Of a stretch of 64,000 nt of DNA, positions 23,601-34,400 are shown piece by piece. Under the pieces are notes generated by a model. That model searched no databases, was not told the DNA's origin, and saw only the letters and a list, made by a program, of their open reading frames with translations. A program made the position numbers and the translations under genes. This stretch comes from Sanderia malayensis (Eukaryota > Cnidaria > Scyphozoa > Semaeostomeae > Pelagiidae): contig RQOL01000882.1 in assembly GCA_013076295.1 (NCBI GenBank), forward strand, positions 1,674,001 to 1,738,000, written 5' to 3'. The number at the start of each line of letters is the position of its first letter. The first letter of the stretch is position 1.

Positions 23601-26326
23601 CGGCGTTTCTGCCGAAAAACCATTCTCGACGGAAAGACGAAAAGTCCCGGTACGCCGGGGATCTACTTTCTCTTGTAGTTCCTCGAAGTATCAGCACGCC
23701 TTAATTTCAGCTCGAATCTAGGGACGTGCATGGAATTGAACCGTGAACCCTCAGCGTGGCAAACACAAGTCTTTACTGCACAGCTACCAGATTTGAACTA
23801 ACAAGTGGGTAAACAAGTGGAAGAGATCAATTTTGAGTGGACACAAACTCAAATCGTCAGCGGTCAAGATCAAATTAAAATATTACAATACTTAAACCAA
23901 CATTTATCGAGGCCATGCTGTTCACTTCACAAACTAAAGTCAATCAACAATTTTCTAAGAATGGAAATTTTACAGTTTCTTGATTATTCTTGAGCCTAGT
24001 AAAAATTTTCTCAAATTTTGGACCATCCCAATTCTAGTTTCTTATCAACCAGTTTCTTATTTATTAAAAACAAAACGTGTGCCCCAACAGAACATTGAAT
24101 ATTTGGCTTGATGTTGACACTGGGGTGTTATCTATTTAAAAACACTTCAATACAGCAGATATCTCTAAACATTTTTGTCCCTGCAGTTTAAAACATTTTG
24201 GGACAAAATTGGAAGGATAAATAGCATGTTCATTAATCTTTTTGAAAAAGCAACCTTTATACAACGGACACCTCTCTACAAGGGAAAGGTCAAGGTTCTT
24301 TAACTGTACAAAGGTTCCCCTCACTGTACAATTGAAGGAAAAACCTTTTTAGGGAAACATAAATACTTTTAAAGAAAAACTTTCTGGAGTCAATTCTTGC
24401 AGATAAGGTGAAAATTGAAAATCAAAAAAAGATAAAACAGATAATCCCTATGATATCCCCAAGCAAATTCAAAAATGAAAGACTTTCTCACCTGCCAGGG
24501 TCGAGAACATCAAAGGAGTATACTAAAAAACAATAATTTAATTATATGAGATAAAGCAAAAGAGAAGCATGGAAAAGGCAAGACAGATTCTTTGTTACTC
24601 TGAGTTTGAGCACTTGTCAAACGTCAGAAAAACTATAAGTGAAATAATGAATGAGATGAAGTATAAAAACTATTAGGGCTGTATTTACCCATAGCCCCCC
24701 TAAGATTCTTAGATTTAAGGGGCCCCAGACAAAACTTTGAAAAATCTATGAACTGCTCTTGATTTTATTCTTGTGTTTGAATTGAGAAACAACACAGTGG
24801 CTTCATGTATTTGACAATATGTGATCCTCTAAATAAGACATTGTTCTTTGAAATTGGATATCATAAACTGAGTTTAGTGCCATAATTTTATTGCCGTTGG
24901 TAAATGGTTATTTAAATAAAATTGTCCATAAAATTCATGCTTACAGGGTGCTTAGTACTATACACTTTACAAAAACTTGTTTTGGTGTATTTCAAGGGGC
25001 CAAAATCAATTTTGGGCCCATGGCCCCAACCAGCTTACGTGCAGCCCTGAAAACTATAATTTAATATGATAACAATAATATAATAAATCCTTGGAAACAG
25101 AAATTTAAAAAAAACAACAACAAAAAAGTAGTAGCAACTTTTATTGTTGAACTTGGCTAGCTTCCTTCAAGTCATTAAAATCTTCATTATTAATGAAATT
25201 ACTAAAGTTTCCGGCAACAACGAAATATATGAAATAGAGGCTGACCTCGTGTTCATTGCTCTTTTTGTTGACATCAGCACCATGTGCGATGAGAATTTCA
25301 ACTACCTCTGTATCACCTTTGTATGAAGCATGCATCAATGCTGTCATGCCATTCTAAAATAAATCATTCAAATGGTTAATAATCAATATTAATAAAATAA
25401 CAACAGTGGCGTAGATAGAGGGGAGTGAGATGAGTAGAAAAACCCCCCTGTCAAGCTAAACCATTTTTTCATAAAAGTGCTGATCTTGTCGGAATATAAA
25501 TATCTTCTGTTTACATTCAGTTATAGCTAGTTTCCTTATCTTATATTCATAGTCTTGAAGAAACAACAATGCTTATTAAATATTTGTCAGACAATCTAAA
25601 TTTCTCCCTTCCCCCCTATAAAATCTCCTATTATGCCATTGAATAACAATCATTAATAAATTATTACTGTTACGTTATTTATGATTAAGTAGAAGGAAAA
25701 TTCCTTAAAAATGCATATATTTGACCATACTAATAAGTAGTTACCATCAAGGTAAAATCAGTGAGTATTTACCAGTAAAATATATGGATTTCTAAGAAAT
25801 ATTTCAATCACCGTCTTAACAACAATGCTTCTGGCAATACTTCAGACATCTGATCATTAAACTTGTCACCCAAACCAATTAAGTGGGCCAAACCAAACAA
25901 ATTTTATCTCGAGGTGAAGTATGAAAGATATTGTATGCAATAGATCCATTATTAAATATTATCCTCATATTATCATAATAATTATCATATTGTTGTAATA
26001 ATTATCACCTGATCCGGGGAATCTATGGAAATTTTGTGACTGGTGAGTCGCCTGATCTCTCCTCTATCCCCTAAAAAATATCAAGTAAATAAAAGCAATT
26101 GGAAAGAGTTTCTTGTTATTCTTGTTATGCGGTGGTGTAGCCAAGTGGTTAAGGCGCTGAATTTCGTATCCTTGAAGGGCAACTTTAATGGGTTCGAATC
26201 CAAGAACGGTCGGAGCAACAAACTATAAGTTACTGGGGTAATAAATGACAGTGTCCCAGATTAGTAAAAATGCTAGATACCTTGAGACTTAAATAAAATC
26301 ATTATTATTACTATTATTATTATTAC

Positions 26327-26360
<34 letters not shown>

Positions 26361-27746
26361 GTAACACATCGGATGAAAGAGTCATGTCATGAGCAACCAA
26401 TCCTTGGCGATGATTATGGGGGTTTATTTAAGGGGGCTCATTTGATTGTGGGGGTTTATTTAAGGGGGCTCATTGTTGAAGAATATGATAACTACTCTTC
26501 TCTCGTTGGCTGATGTAAATAGGCACCATATGATGTCTTGCGTGGTGGACTCAAGTATACTCTATGATCATAATCAGTTGTTGTAGTTCCTTGTTCAGTT
26601 ATGTTGTTATATTGATTTAGGCATGAAATATGTTCAACGCTCATCCGGAGGTGGGGTCTATTCGACCATTTACTATATAAATGCAGGAACATTGCCTGGA
26701 CTTATATGTTGCATTTACAATTTAAGATATCAGACTTTAAATCAATGCAACCAAGCTGAAAATAACTAACTTGAATTAGAAGCGCATGTTCTTAAAATAG
26801 AGTCCATTAATTTTAGTTTGTGTATGGCATGGCCTGGGTGAATATCAAAAATGTTCTTAATTATTGTTTTGAAAAGATTTTAGCTTCTGATTTTCATCTG
26901 CATGGTTTTTCGCGATAATCTGGGTTTACAATATCCAACAAACATGCTTAATTTCAGACAACAAAGCAATTTGAGATCTGATTAAGATAAACATTTGAAA
27001 TTAAGAATCTGTTAGTTTGCTAAGAATTAAGAATCGCTTGGAGTCTTGATCCAAAAATTCTTATAAAAACTTTTTATAATTCTTATGATTATAATTCTTT
27101 AGAACTTAGTTCTAGCTTAGTTGATAACTTGGGTTTTTTTAGAAAAAAACTAAGTTATGGATTATGTAGTGTATAGTGTGGATTAATACTAAGTTTCTTA
27201 ATTTTTTGCTTGATATTTTAGGATACCAAAAGTAGTTGGTCTCATCTATTCTATTATCCAGTAATTTCTAAAGTTGAAAGGTAATTAATGCAACAGTTTC
27301 CTGATTTTTTCTCATTTCTGTGCCTGGTTTCTCACAGAAGAAGTTTCTTTTCTGAACAGACGCCAAATAACACAATACAACACAACAACAACAAAATTGA
27401 CACCAATATCGAAACACCTGATTACATTTTCCAAGCAGATGAAAAGCAGCACTATTTGTCAGCTTTTAATGCATACAAGTACCAAATTCATTCTCTAATA
27501 TTCAGTTGCATTATTCACAGGTATTCACAGGTATTCACAGGTATTCTTCTGACTGAAGGCCCTTTCAGACCACTAGTGTCAGATCTGAATCATCCCCTAT
27601 TTCCACTGTGCGCATGCGTCGATTGGGTGTATAATACGGGTGTATTATAGCACAAATATCTTACCATTCTTAACGGCTTCCATCAATCGTGATTCGTCAG
27701 ACAATTCGTCGTTTTTTTCTGATGTTTTCGAGTTGCTGTCTTCCAT
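11695..27746 (-). CDS. ANKMY2: ANKMY2, ankyrin repeat and MYND zinc-finger protein (complete)
   Basis: Twelve exons: 27665-27746, 26009-26070, 25246-25353, 24492-24522 (31 bases), 23183-23281, 20266-20340, 19395-19480, 14543-14757, 13833-13968, 13164-13219, 12605-12677, 11695-11880. All phases agree, giving 402 residues (human ANKMY2 is 441). Ankyrin repeats span about residues 47-150 (NGMTALMHASYKGDTEVVEI, TPLMFSTLAG, SEETTKLLLESGANPDAENK). A conserved middle follows (EPKLPP, NLHPV, ALKIHYFLCILQKC), then a MYND zinc finger at about 323-360 with the Cys/His pattern CATCGR...CGKCK...CSRNCQ...HWSTHKKRC. In vertebrates ANKMY2 works with FKBP38 to move adenylyl cyclases to cilia and tune Hedgehog signalling. 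The 19395-14757 intron contains a separate same-strand gene (15798-18126). Start chosen as the only upstream ATG in the first exon. Confidence 0.95.
12436..12592. repeat. ~27-bp CTATAACTGTATGATAAAA array
   Basis: Five to six tandem units combining CTATAACTATAACTGTATG and ATAAAA, in the last ANKMY2 intron, ending just before the 12605-12677 exon. Imperfect units without spacers; not a CRISPR array. Confidence 0.8.
14018..14540. repeat. Pyrimidine-rich TTTATCTTAC low-complexity tract
   Basis: Degenerate repeats of TTTATCTTACTTTATCTTAA and related words over half a kilobase in an ANKMY2 intron, directly beside the donor of the 14543-14757 exon. The forward strand is stop-poor because of the composition and gives spurious Leu/Tyr/Ser-rich open frames. 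Confidence 0.8.
15145..15249. mobile_element. Pogo/Tigger-like MITE, TCGACTCTCGC variant
   Basis: Starts TACAGTCGACTCTCGCTATC and ends CTACTGTA, with inverted CTCGAACTCG / CGAGTTCGATA words. About 105 bp, in the large ANKMY2 intron. Confidence 0.6.
15798..18126 (-). CDS. Secreted bipartite repeat protein, nested in ANKMY2 intron (novel)
   Basis: Three exons: 18036-18126, 16817-17516, 15798-16110, joined in phases 1 and 2 with canonical splice sites, giving 367 residues. Exon 1 begins MAKTLLCFLFSILLISSDAE, a clear signal peptide. Exon 2 has a Pro-rich stretch (KPPIPPIPPIPPVTLAPPP) then eleven tandem 14-residue repeats, consensus VVTIEPPDVKPTTE with E/K alternation at the end, ending near KTIMPPTAR. 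Exon 3 encodes about 104 residues with roughly 38 Arg and 13 Tyr, no Asp, Glu, Lys or Cys: eight near-perfect RRRYVVPS units that decay toward the C-terminus (RRRFVYPT, RRRIFIRY) and end RRFVG. The mature protein has no cysteine. I recognise no family. It could be an extracellular matrix or adhesive protein, a cationic peptide precursor, or a multi-copy secreted-peptide precursor; the sequence does not decide. Same strand as the host gene. Confidence 0.8.
15850..16100 (-). repeat. 24-bp coding repeats (RRRYVVPS)
   Basis: Tandem 24-bp units in exon 3 of the nested secreted gene, about eight regular copies then degenerate ones with in-frame deletions. Because the unit is a multiple of three, all three minus-strand frames stay open; splice phase and the synonymous pattern of differences support the Arg-rich frame. 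Confidence 0.85.
16200..16495. mobile_element. MITE with GCAATAGGGGACAAA ends, copy 1
   Basis: Starts GCAATAGGGAACAAAGGTCT and ends TGTTGTCCCCTATTGTA. It lies in the intron between exons 2 and 3 of the nested secreted gene. Closely matches the 32987-33271 copy, including an internal CAAACAATGTTGTCTTGTGC and CGTGTAAAACTTGCTAAAAT. No open transposase. Confidence 0.75.
16897..17354 (-). repeat. 42-bp coding repeats (VVTIEPPDVKPTTE)
   Basis: Eleven tandem 42-bp units in exon 2 of the nested gene encoding the Thr/Pro/acidic 14-residue repeat. The opposite strand is also open over the array (TSGGSMV-type repeats) but has no splice or signal-peptide context. Confidence 0.85.
18127..19394. other. 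Upstream region of the nested gene within the ANKMY2 intron
   Basis: No exon seen. It should contain the promoter of the nested secreted gene. A short pyrimidine-rich repeat (CCTTTGCTCCTCTACCTC) sits at about 18476-18570. No E-box or other motif could be assigned. Confidence 0.4.
19896..20214. mobile_element. MITE of the TTTCTTATAAAGG family
   Basis: Starts TACACCCATTCTTTTTTGCC and ends with TTTCTTATAAAAATAAATGGGTGTA. The paired GGTTTCTTATAAAGGGTTTC end and the TA-flanked ACACCC/GGGTGT termini match the layout of the 48263-48667 and 54287-54450 elements. Confidence 0.55.
20640..22510. repeat. ~228-bp tandem array with conserved hairpins
   Basis: Five copies can be anchored on TTCTGGGCATGATCTTTCAA (near 20800, 21030, 21290, 22097, 22330) and on the hairpin CTTATCGG-catctgaa-CCGATAAG (near 20858, 21086, 21346, 22155; diverged in the last copy near 22385). 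Spacing is about 228 bp, with one 260-bp unit and one unit interrupted by about 500 bp of unrelated sequence (about 21560-22075). Each unit also has outer arms GTTCACTTCACC / GGTGAAGTGAAC and a second hairpin ACAAAGACA-attc-TGTCTTTGT. It lies in the ANKMY2 intron between 20341 and 23182. No coding content recognised. Confidence 0.8.
23585..23800 (-). mobile_element. Probable tRNA-derived SINE, minus strand
   Basis: Read on the minus strand it has an A-box-like TAGCTGTGCAGTAAAGAC followed about 30 bases later by a B-box-like GGTTCAATTCC, then a body with a perfect 11-bp hairpin GGTTTTTCGGC...GCCGAAAAACC (23595-23622). Too diverged to be a functional tRNA. The 3' boundary is uncertain. Confidence 0.45.
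25405..25642. mobile_element. MITE with AGTGGCGTAGATAGAGGGG ends, copy 1
   Basis: Starts AGTGGCGTAGATAGAGGGG; ends CCCCCTATAAAATCTCC...GCCATTG. Internal TTGTCGGAATATAAATATCT and TTCTGTTTACATTCAGTT match the 50701-50896 copy. In ANKMY2 intron 2. Confidence 0.7.
26129..26360 (+). mobile_element. tRNA-derived SINE with (ATT)n tail
   Basis: The head at 26129-26201 has a clear pol III A box (TAGCCAAGTGGTTAAGGCG) and B box (GGTTCGAATCC) spaced as in a tRNA, resembling a Ser/Leu-type tRNA. It is followed by an unrelated body and a (ATT)n tail at about 26300-26360. It lies antisense in the ANKMY2 intron next to the 26009-26070 exon. Confidence 0.75.
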
Positions 27747-28419
27747 AATTACTTACATCTGTTTCTGACCTGACGGGAAAGTGAAACAAAAACATCAAGT
27801 AGAGATGATGATTGATAGCAACGCTCAAAATCAGATTGGATTGTGGATGAAACCTTCACCGGGGGGCAAAACTTTTCGCATGGAGAGTTATTAGGGATAA
27901 ATCTCCTTCTCAAGGGCGTCGTTAGAGGGGGTCAGCAGTGAATGATATTTTTGTCAGAAAATCTGAATTTCTCGCCCCCCCCCCTATAAAATTTCCTATC
28001 TACGCCATTGCTTCTGCTGCTGGTAAATCAACTAAACTAAACATACATTGTATTTAATTGGGTTCTCACTTCTATCAATATCTTTTTTTTTCAATTTAAT
28101 TTATCAATGTTAGCAAATTTCTGAAGCTGACATTAATATCAGGCATCAAATGACGCGTGACCACGTGACTAATAAATATTTCATTCATGGTTGATCACGT
28201 TGGGAACTCTATTGAACATCCAATGGGATCATTGCATTTTGTCACGTGATGATGAATAATTATTCATTCAAATGAGAATTTTATAAACCTAACACGCATC
28301 ACCAGAGAAAGAAAGTTTTCCTGTCTTTCACAACATTTTAGCTGCTTTCCTGTTCTTGCGACCGAATAGCTTTGATACATAATAACGAAGTATTTTGCAC
28401 AAAAAACAAGCCAACTAAA
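27747..28419. promoter_or_regulatory. Bidirectional promoter region, ANKMY2 / CDO1
   Basis: 673 bases between two divergent start codons. On the CDO1 side are two E-boxes, CACGTG at 28162-28167 and 28243-28248, and a CCAAT at 28220-28224, 172-258 bases upstream of the CDO1 ATG. A MITE fragment occupies about 27913-28011. No TATA box was assigned. Promoter function is inferred from gene arrangement. Confidence 0.45.
27913..28011. mobile_element. MITE of the GGCGTAGATAGAGGGG family, short copy
   Basis: GGGCGTCGTTAGAGGGGGTC at the left, CCCCCTATAAAATTTCC then TATCTACGCCATTG at the right; shorter internal part than the other two copies. Located in the ANKMY2/CDO1 divergent spacer. Confidence 0.6.
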
Positions 28420-31400
28420 ATGGATAATGGAAATATAACCCTTCAAATGTTGATTGAGAAACTTCATATTTTGTTTTCGGAAGAAAAAGTTAATGTCGAG
28501 GAAGTTCATCATGCCATGTCTTCTTACAAAGCCGAGAGTAAAGACTGGGAAAAATTCACCAATTTCGACCCATACAGGTTAGCGTATATTTATATTTAAA
28601 GCACTGAATGTCAATAAATTCAAATTATCTAGTCTTTGAAAAGGTTTTTATTGGTTTGAACTTTATTTAAAGCAATGAGAAATTCGATATATTTTATTTT
28701 TGTTCAGTCTGGGACCTGCTGGTTGTGATGCTTTGACCCGTGCCGTGGTCGAGTCACTTTGAAAATATTGTCAACACAATTACGACACTTTAAAACAAAA
28801 GTAATATAAATTATAATATTTGCTAAAAAGGCAGGCTATTAAATTTCTACTTTAGTTTTTGTTTTCCGAGATGTTTATGGTGATTTGTTCAGCTATCATG
28901 ACCCCGAAACGGAATATATTTGCCAACAATTTAGGCCAGTGAAAATCTTCAAATTTACATTTTTATCCTGCTTAAAGTTTGAAATATGTTGTGCAATTGA
29001 TTTATCAAAGTTTTATTTAACAGATCCAAAAACTATGCATTGTTTTGAATTTATTAGCTATATTTTATATTACCTTGGAAGTTATACATTTTTTTAGTCC
29101 CTTCCACGCTTCAATTTTTCGTCGAACACACCTCCTTTCCTCCCCCATTTCCACAGGGGAAACGAAGAAAATTTTCCCAATCCCAGCAAAAAATATACCT
29201 GAATATCAACTATGAAAGCTATTTGATATTGAAAAACATTATTAATTGCTGACAAAACATGACCAACAATATTGCAACTCCCACTCTGAAATTATGATAA
29301 AAGTTGTTGACCACAAACATGCTATTTACTTCTTAAAGATGAAGGCCCTTTTGATAGCTTTCCATTGTGCTTCACAACAGGAAAGTAGTAATTGAATATA
29401 GGAGAGCAATTTTCCTCTTTGAATTTATATTGTTTTCCCCAAGCAATTACCGTGACTTTTCGCATTATCAATTCGCATTATCAATGGTGTCACTGCACGT
29501 ACCGTATTTCCTCTAATAAGCGCCAGGGCGCTTATTAAATATTTCGTGAGGTTAGATTAATATTTTGCAAAATTATTTGAACCAAACAGTGAAAATTTAA
29601 AAATTAGTTCACACTTAGTTCATGATTTCAGGGTGGGTGCTTATTGGAGGGGACGATTAAAAGATGGTGGGCGCTAATTAGAGGAAATACAGTACGCACT
29701 TTGACTTTCAGATCTCTAAATATTGAACTGCGCACGCGTAGTGACCCGATCTTGCGATTGACTGAAAACATATGTCGATATACCAGTACCACCTCAAAAT
29801 TAGTGATAATTTCATTATATTTTATCGGAATATATTTCCTTTTTGGTTAAGCATGATATGTGTGGAGTTAAGGTACTGATGGCCTGTGAAAGCCAATCCT
29901 CTTCTTTCTGAAGCTTATTTAACCTGAGTCACTTCCTTTCCAAGAAGCAAATAATTAAAGGCTTCCTACGAAGCAACAATGCAACCTGTTTTTCAAGCAC
30001 ACTTGAATTCCTGTTTCTAAAACACACTGAAACACACTGTTTGCTAATGATTGTCTCCACACTCGTGTGGAGACAATCATTAGCAAACTTTTTCCACAAC
30101 GTGTCCACATTAGCAAACTCATGTGGACACTTTTTCCACAAGAACATGGTTTATTAGAGTTTGAGGCTCAAATTTTCCAAAATTTTAAAGTAATATGGGA
30201 ATATAAAGCCAGACTTCAGCATTATCAAGGCTGAGATGTTTTGCTTCTCTGGGCTCAAAGCAAGAGCATGGGTCGGTTAAAAATTACTTAGGATTAGGAA
30301 AATCGAGAATTTTAAAGCTCAAAATCGAGAAGTTTCAAGAAGAATGTAAAAATAAAGGCAGGCTAAAGCGCTATCAAGACTAAGAAGTTTTGTGTAGCTG
30401 AGCTCTCCTCTGAAATCAAAGCTAACTTGAGAATAGTTTCGGGCTCAAAATTGAAAATTGTAAGGAATATCGAGTTTCAGCAAAAAATTAGTATTTTTGT
30501 AACAATTTCTGTATATATTATTGCTTTTCTTGTTCTCGCTACAAAAAAATTAATTTGGTTTCAATCCAATCAATTCAATTCAATGAAGAAGGCTACCAAG
30601 TCGACTACCCAGTGGGGTTGTCATAGATTTATCACTTATGCAGTTGCCAATTTAACGAAACAAAACCTTTCCAACTGATAACGAGTGATCAAATAAATTT
30701 TGAAAAATATTCACTCATACATACATTTTATCTGGAAATAGATACACCAGAAAGATCATTCTTAATTAGAGAGATAAAGTAACACGTCAACCTGTTTGCT
30801 CCCTGGTCGATAAGTGTGGTTGAAATATTAGATTTGACATTTTTCCATCTTTAATAAAGTGACTGCGTAAGCTTCAGGTGAATCTATTTTTAATTGTTAA
30901 TTAAAATTATGCATTGTTTATGTGTTGTGTGAAGTCAAATAATAGTTTGTGATGGTTTTGTGTTATGGCGTTAAGCCACCTCAACTCCAGCCATGATTGC
31001 TCGCTCCTAAAACCAATAATGGAAAGAATGTTTGAGTTATCGAGGGTTAGACAGTGCGCCAGCAAAGTTTTCAAGTAGGATGAAAATTTGTTTCCTTATT
31101 CTTAGACTTATCAGGACGCTATTGTTTGTGTGTATGTAGTGTATGTATGCATGTATGTATATAGTGTATGTATATGCATGTATGTATATAGTGTATGTAT
31201 GCATGTATGTATATAGTGTATGTATGTATACAGTGCATGTATGCATGTATGTATATAGTGTATGCATGTATATTGAAGCTAGTTTTTTGGTTCTCCCGTT
31301 GTTACAGCGCTCAATGCACTAAGGTAGAGCGTAGGAGACAAAAAGCAGAAAACTAAACTACAAATTGTATCTCGAGATGGATTTTATAGATTATCTACTT

Positions 31401-34400
31401 TCTGCTCTCTGTTTATGTATGCATGTATTTATGTATGTTTGTCTCTGTATGTATGTAAATGAAATGGCAAATGGGATTGAAAAATGCTGATAAATCGAAC
31501 AAGTAACAAATTGTAAATGAAAAACAGTAAATTTCTGAATCGTAAATCATTAATTTTTAAGGTTGTTTTTCAATGGTAAATACTGAGTCATAAAAAATTG
31601 ATGATTTATGATAGAAATAGGTCAAATAAAACATAATTTTTTAAATATGATCGTTTATATGTTTACGCGTGAAAATGCTTCATCTTTTTTAATAAATCAA
31701 TATTTTCTTCATCACCAAATTCAATATTCCCTGAATGTCAGTTGGTTGTTTCTTTATAATTTCTCAATGTGTTCGTAGCGTGTGGCATTGTTTTCATGAT
31801 TTACAATGAGGACAAGCAACATTCACAATTTGCTTTGTTTCAGTTATTTACTTCATATGGTTATTACTGCATTAGATAATTTAGATAATTAGGTTTCACT
31901 GAATGATAATGCTTTTCTTGGAGTTTGTCTGTAATTTAAGTTTGTTTTCTTCGTATATTTTAGGTACACAAGAAATCTTGTTGATGAAGGAAATGGAAAA
32001 TTTAATCTCATTGTGCTGTGCTGGAGCGAAGCCCAAGGCAGGTAAATGATGACGTGTGACGTGCAATGACGTATCAATGACGTACTTTTGATTGATCTCA
32101 TGATTATGACCTGGTGAAGATTATCTGATTACCACGATAGGCCTGATTCGTTTTTCAAGCGTTTTACGCAACAAGCTTCGCTTCCAATTACCAGTCAGCC
32201 AAACTCCCTCGAGGACCTCGCACTAAATATGTGACCTGAAATAGATTTAGCAAACATGCTGCCCCCTTGGTGTTTTGGCGCTCTATCCGACTGAAACAAC
32301 GTTCTTTAATAAAAGTTGGTTGCTTTTTGCGACAACTTTCGATGTGAATGGAACTACTGTTCTTTCACTATAAGCCTGCATCATTTTCTCTACACGTTTA
32401 GCAAAGAATGCTGACCACATAGTTTTTGATTATTGCTAGAATAGTTGGTGATTATTCCTAGTAGTTGGTGATAATTGCTAATGATAGGTGTGTTTGCTAA
32501 ACTACATTGGTAATAACTGGGAATTGAATTGGGAAGAACATCTTATATATATATTTGCCCCCCCCCCAATGTTTGTGTTTTTCACATTGTCTGTCCCATT
32601 GAATTTTGTGTCCTTGTCTGTCTTATTGAATTTTGTGTCCTTGTCTGTCTTATTGAATTTTGTGTCCTAATCTTGCGTAAATTTTTGTTTTTTTCTTAGT
32701 TGCATTCACGACCATGCAGATGCCCATTGCTTCATGAAAATTCTTGATGGCCAACTTCAAGAGTCCCTGTACGGTTGGCCTAAGGATGGCACCTCCAACG
32801 AGCAAATGGAGCCACTGAGAAAGAATCTCTACAACAAAAATGAAGTCGCTTATATAAATGGTATGTTTCAATTTGCATTTAATACCATCGTCCTGTTCGG
32901 TTTCTGGTTGATTTTTAATGTTTTGTGCTTTTTAAATAATTTCTTAATAATTAAATAATTTGTTCATTCGCATCACTCATTTTGCTGCAATAGGGGACAA
33001 AAGTCCCTGGGACAACTGAAAATTTCATTGGATAATACTGTGCTTCTGCACACTTTGTTCCCTTTGAGCAGAATCCGAAATCCGACCCCCCCCCCTCCCA
33101 AACAATGTTGTCTTGTGCACCAGTCCTTTCTGGTCGCCGGGTTAAAAGAGTTTCGGCGATATTGAAAATCACCGCCCCTACAGACAACATTGTTTTGGGG
33201 AGGAGGGGGATGAAGTATGCGTGTAAAACTTGCTAAAATCCTGGGTGTTCCAGGGCTTTTGTCCCCTATTGTGGGTTCTCAAGAAATTACGACTGAAATC
33301 TTTATTATTGTTGTGAGTATGGCTATGATCAAGGTTGTAATTATGACCGCTTATTTCGAAGTCTGGTCTGATATAAGGAGGCGCTTATTCCAGGAAATAC
33401 GATATGCAACATTAATTCTGTTGCAACATCTTAAACTAAGCGAGCGAGCGATGACTCTTACCTTTAAACTAACTCACGAGCAATGTATTTTTCGTCGTTT
33501 AGATTCAATTGGTCTTCACAGAATTGAGAATTTGAGCCACACCAACCGAGCTGTTTCCCTACACTTGTATTCGCCTCCATTTGAATCGTGTGGCGTGTTC
33601 GACGAGAGGTCTGGAAAGAAGCGATCCTGTAAGGTGACATTCTGGAGCAAGTATGGAGTTCGAACACCCTATGTGGTGAGTATGCCAACATTATTAGCTA
33701 TTAGCTACTACAGTAAAATCCCGATAACTCGAACCTTCATGGGACCGATGAAAATGGTTCGAGTTAACGAATGTTCGAGTTATCGAGGGTTACAAAGTAC
33801 CAGCAACGTTTTCAAGGGGCATGCAAAATGGTTCGAGATATCCAAGGTTCGAGTTACCGGGGGTTTGAGTTATCGTGATTCTACTGTACTCTGGTTGCCC
33901 TATTAAGCCTATACCCTTCTTATAAAGCCCTAATAATTCCTCTTTTGAAGCAAGATTTTGAATTAAGCCCATCCTTTATATCCTAAATTGCGATAGATTT
34001 TTAAATCGTGATTGATTATACCACAGAAGCTCATACAAACTACGTTGCAGTGATTTCACACAAACAACTGAAATTTACTTAATAAATTTATCAGCTGGCG
34101 GTCCACTCTCCAATAAGCCCCCCTTGGAATCAAATTACCCCCCTCCGGGTTTGATATTTGAGTATTTCTGTTGTCTGCGATGAGCATAAATCTAAGCATG
34201 CAATAGTGGACAAATGTCCTTGGAACACTGGTAAAAATAGGAAAACGCTTGGAACCTGTCGCTGGCTTTATGCAACCTCGGACTTTCTCCAAAACAATGT
34301 CGTTGTCTCAGTGAGACCTTTTATTGTTTTATAGCTCTTTTGTGTCAGGGAAAAGCTAGTGGATTTCCTTTATTTGCGAAGTAGCCCCACTTTACTTATA

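Noticed and set aside
25787..25845. Extra ANKMY2 exon (IVVKTVIEIFLRNPYILL) resembling the NLHPV block
   Set aside because: Wrong order in the gene, breaks the phase, and the exon chain is already complete without it.
26129..26201. Functional tRNA gene
   Set aside because: A and B boxes are good but the acceptor stem does not close and a SINE body and ATT tail follow.
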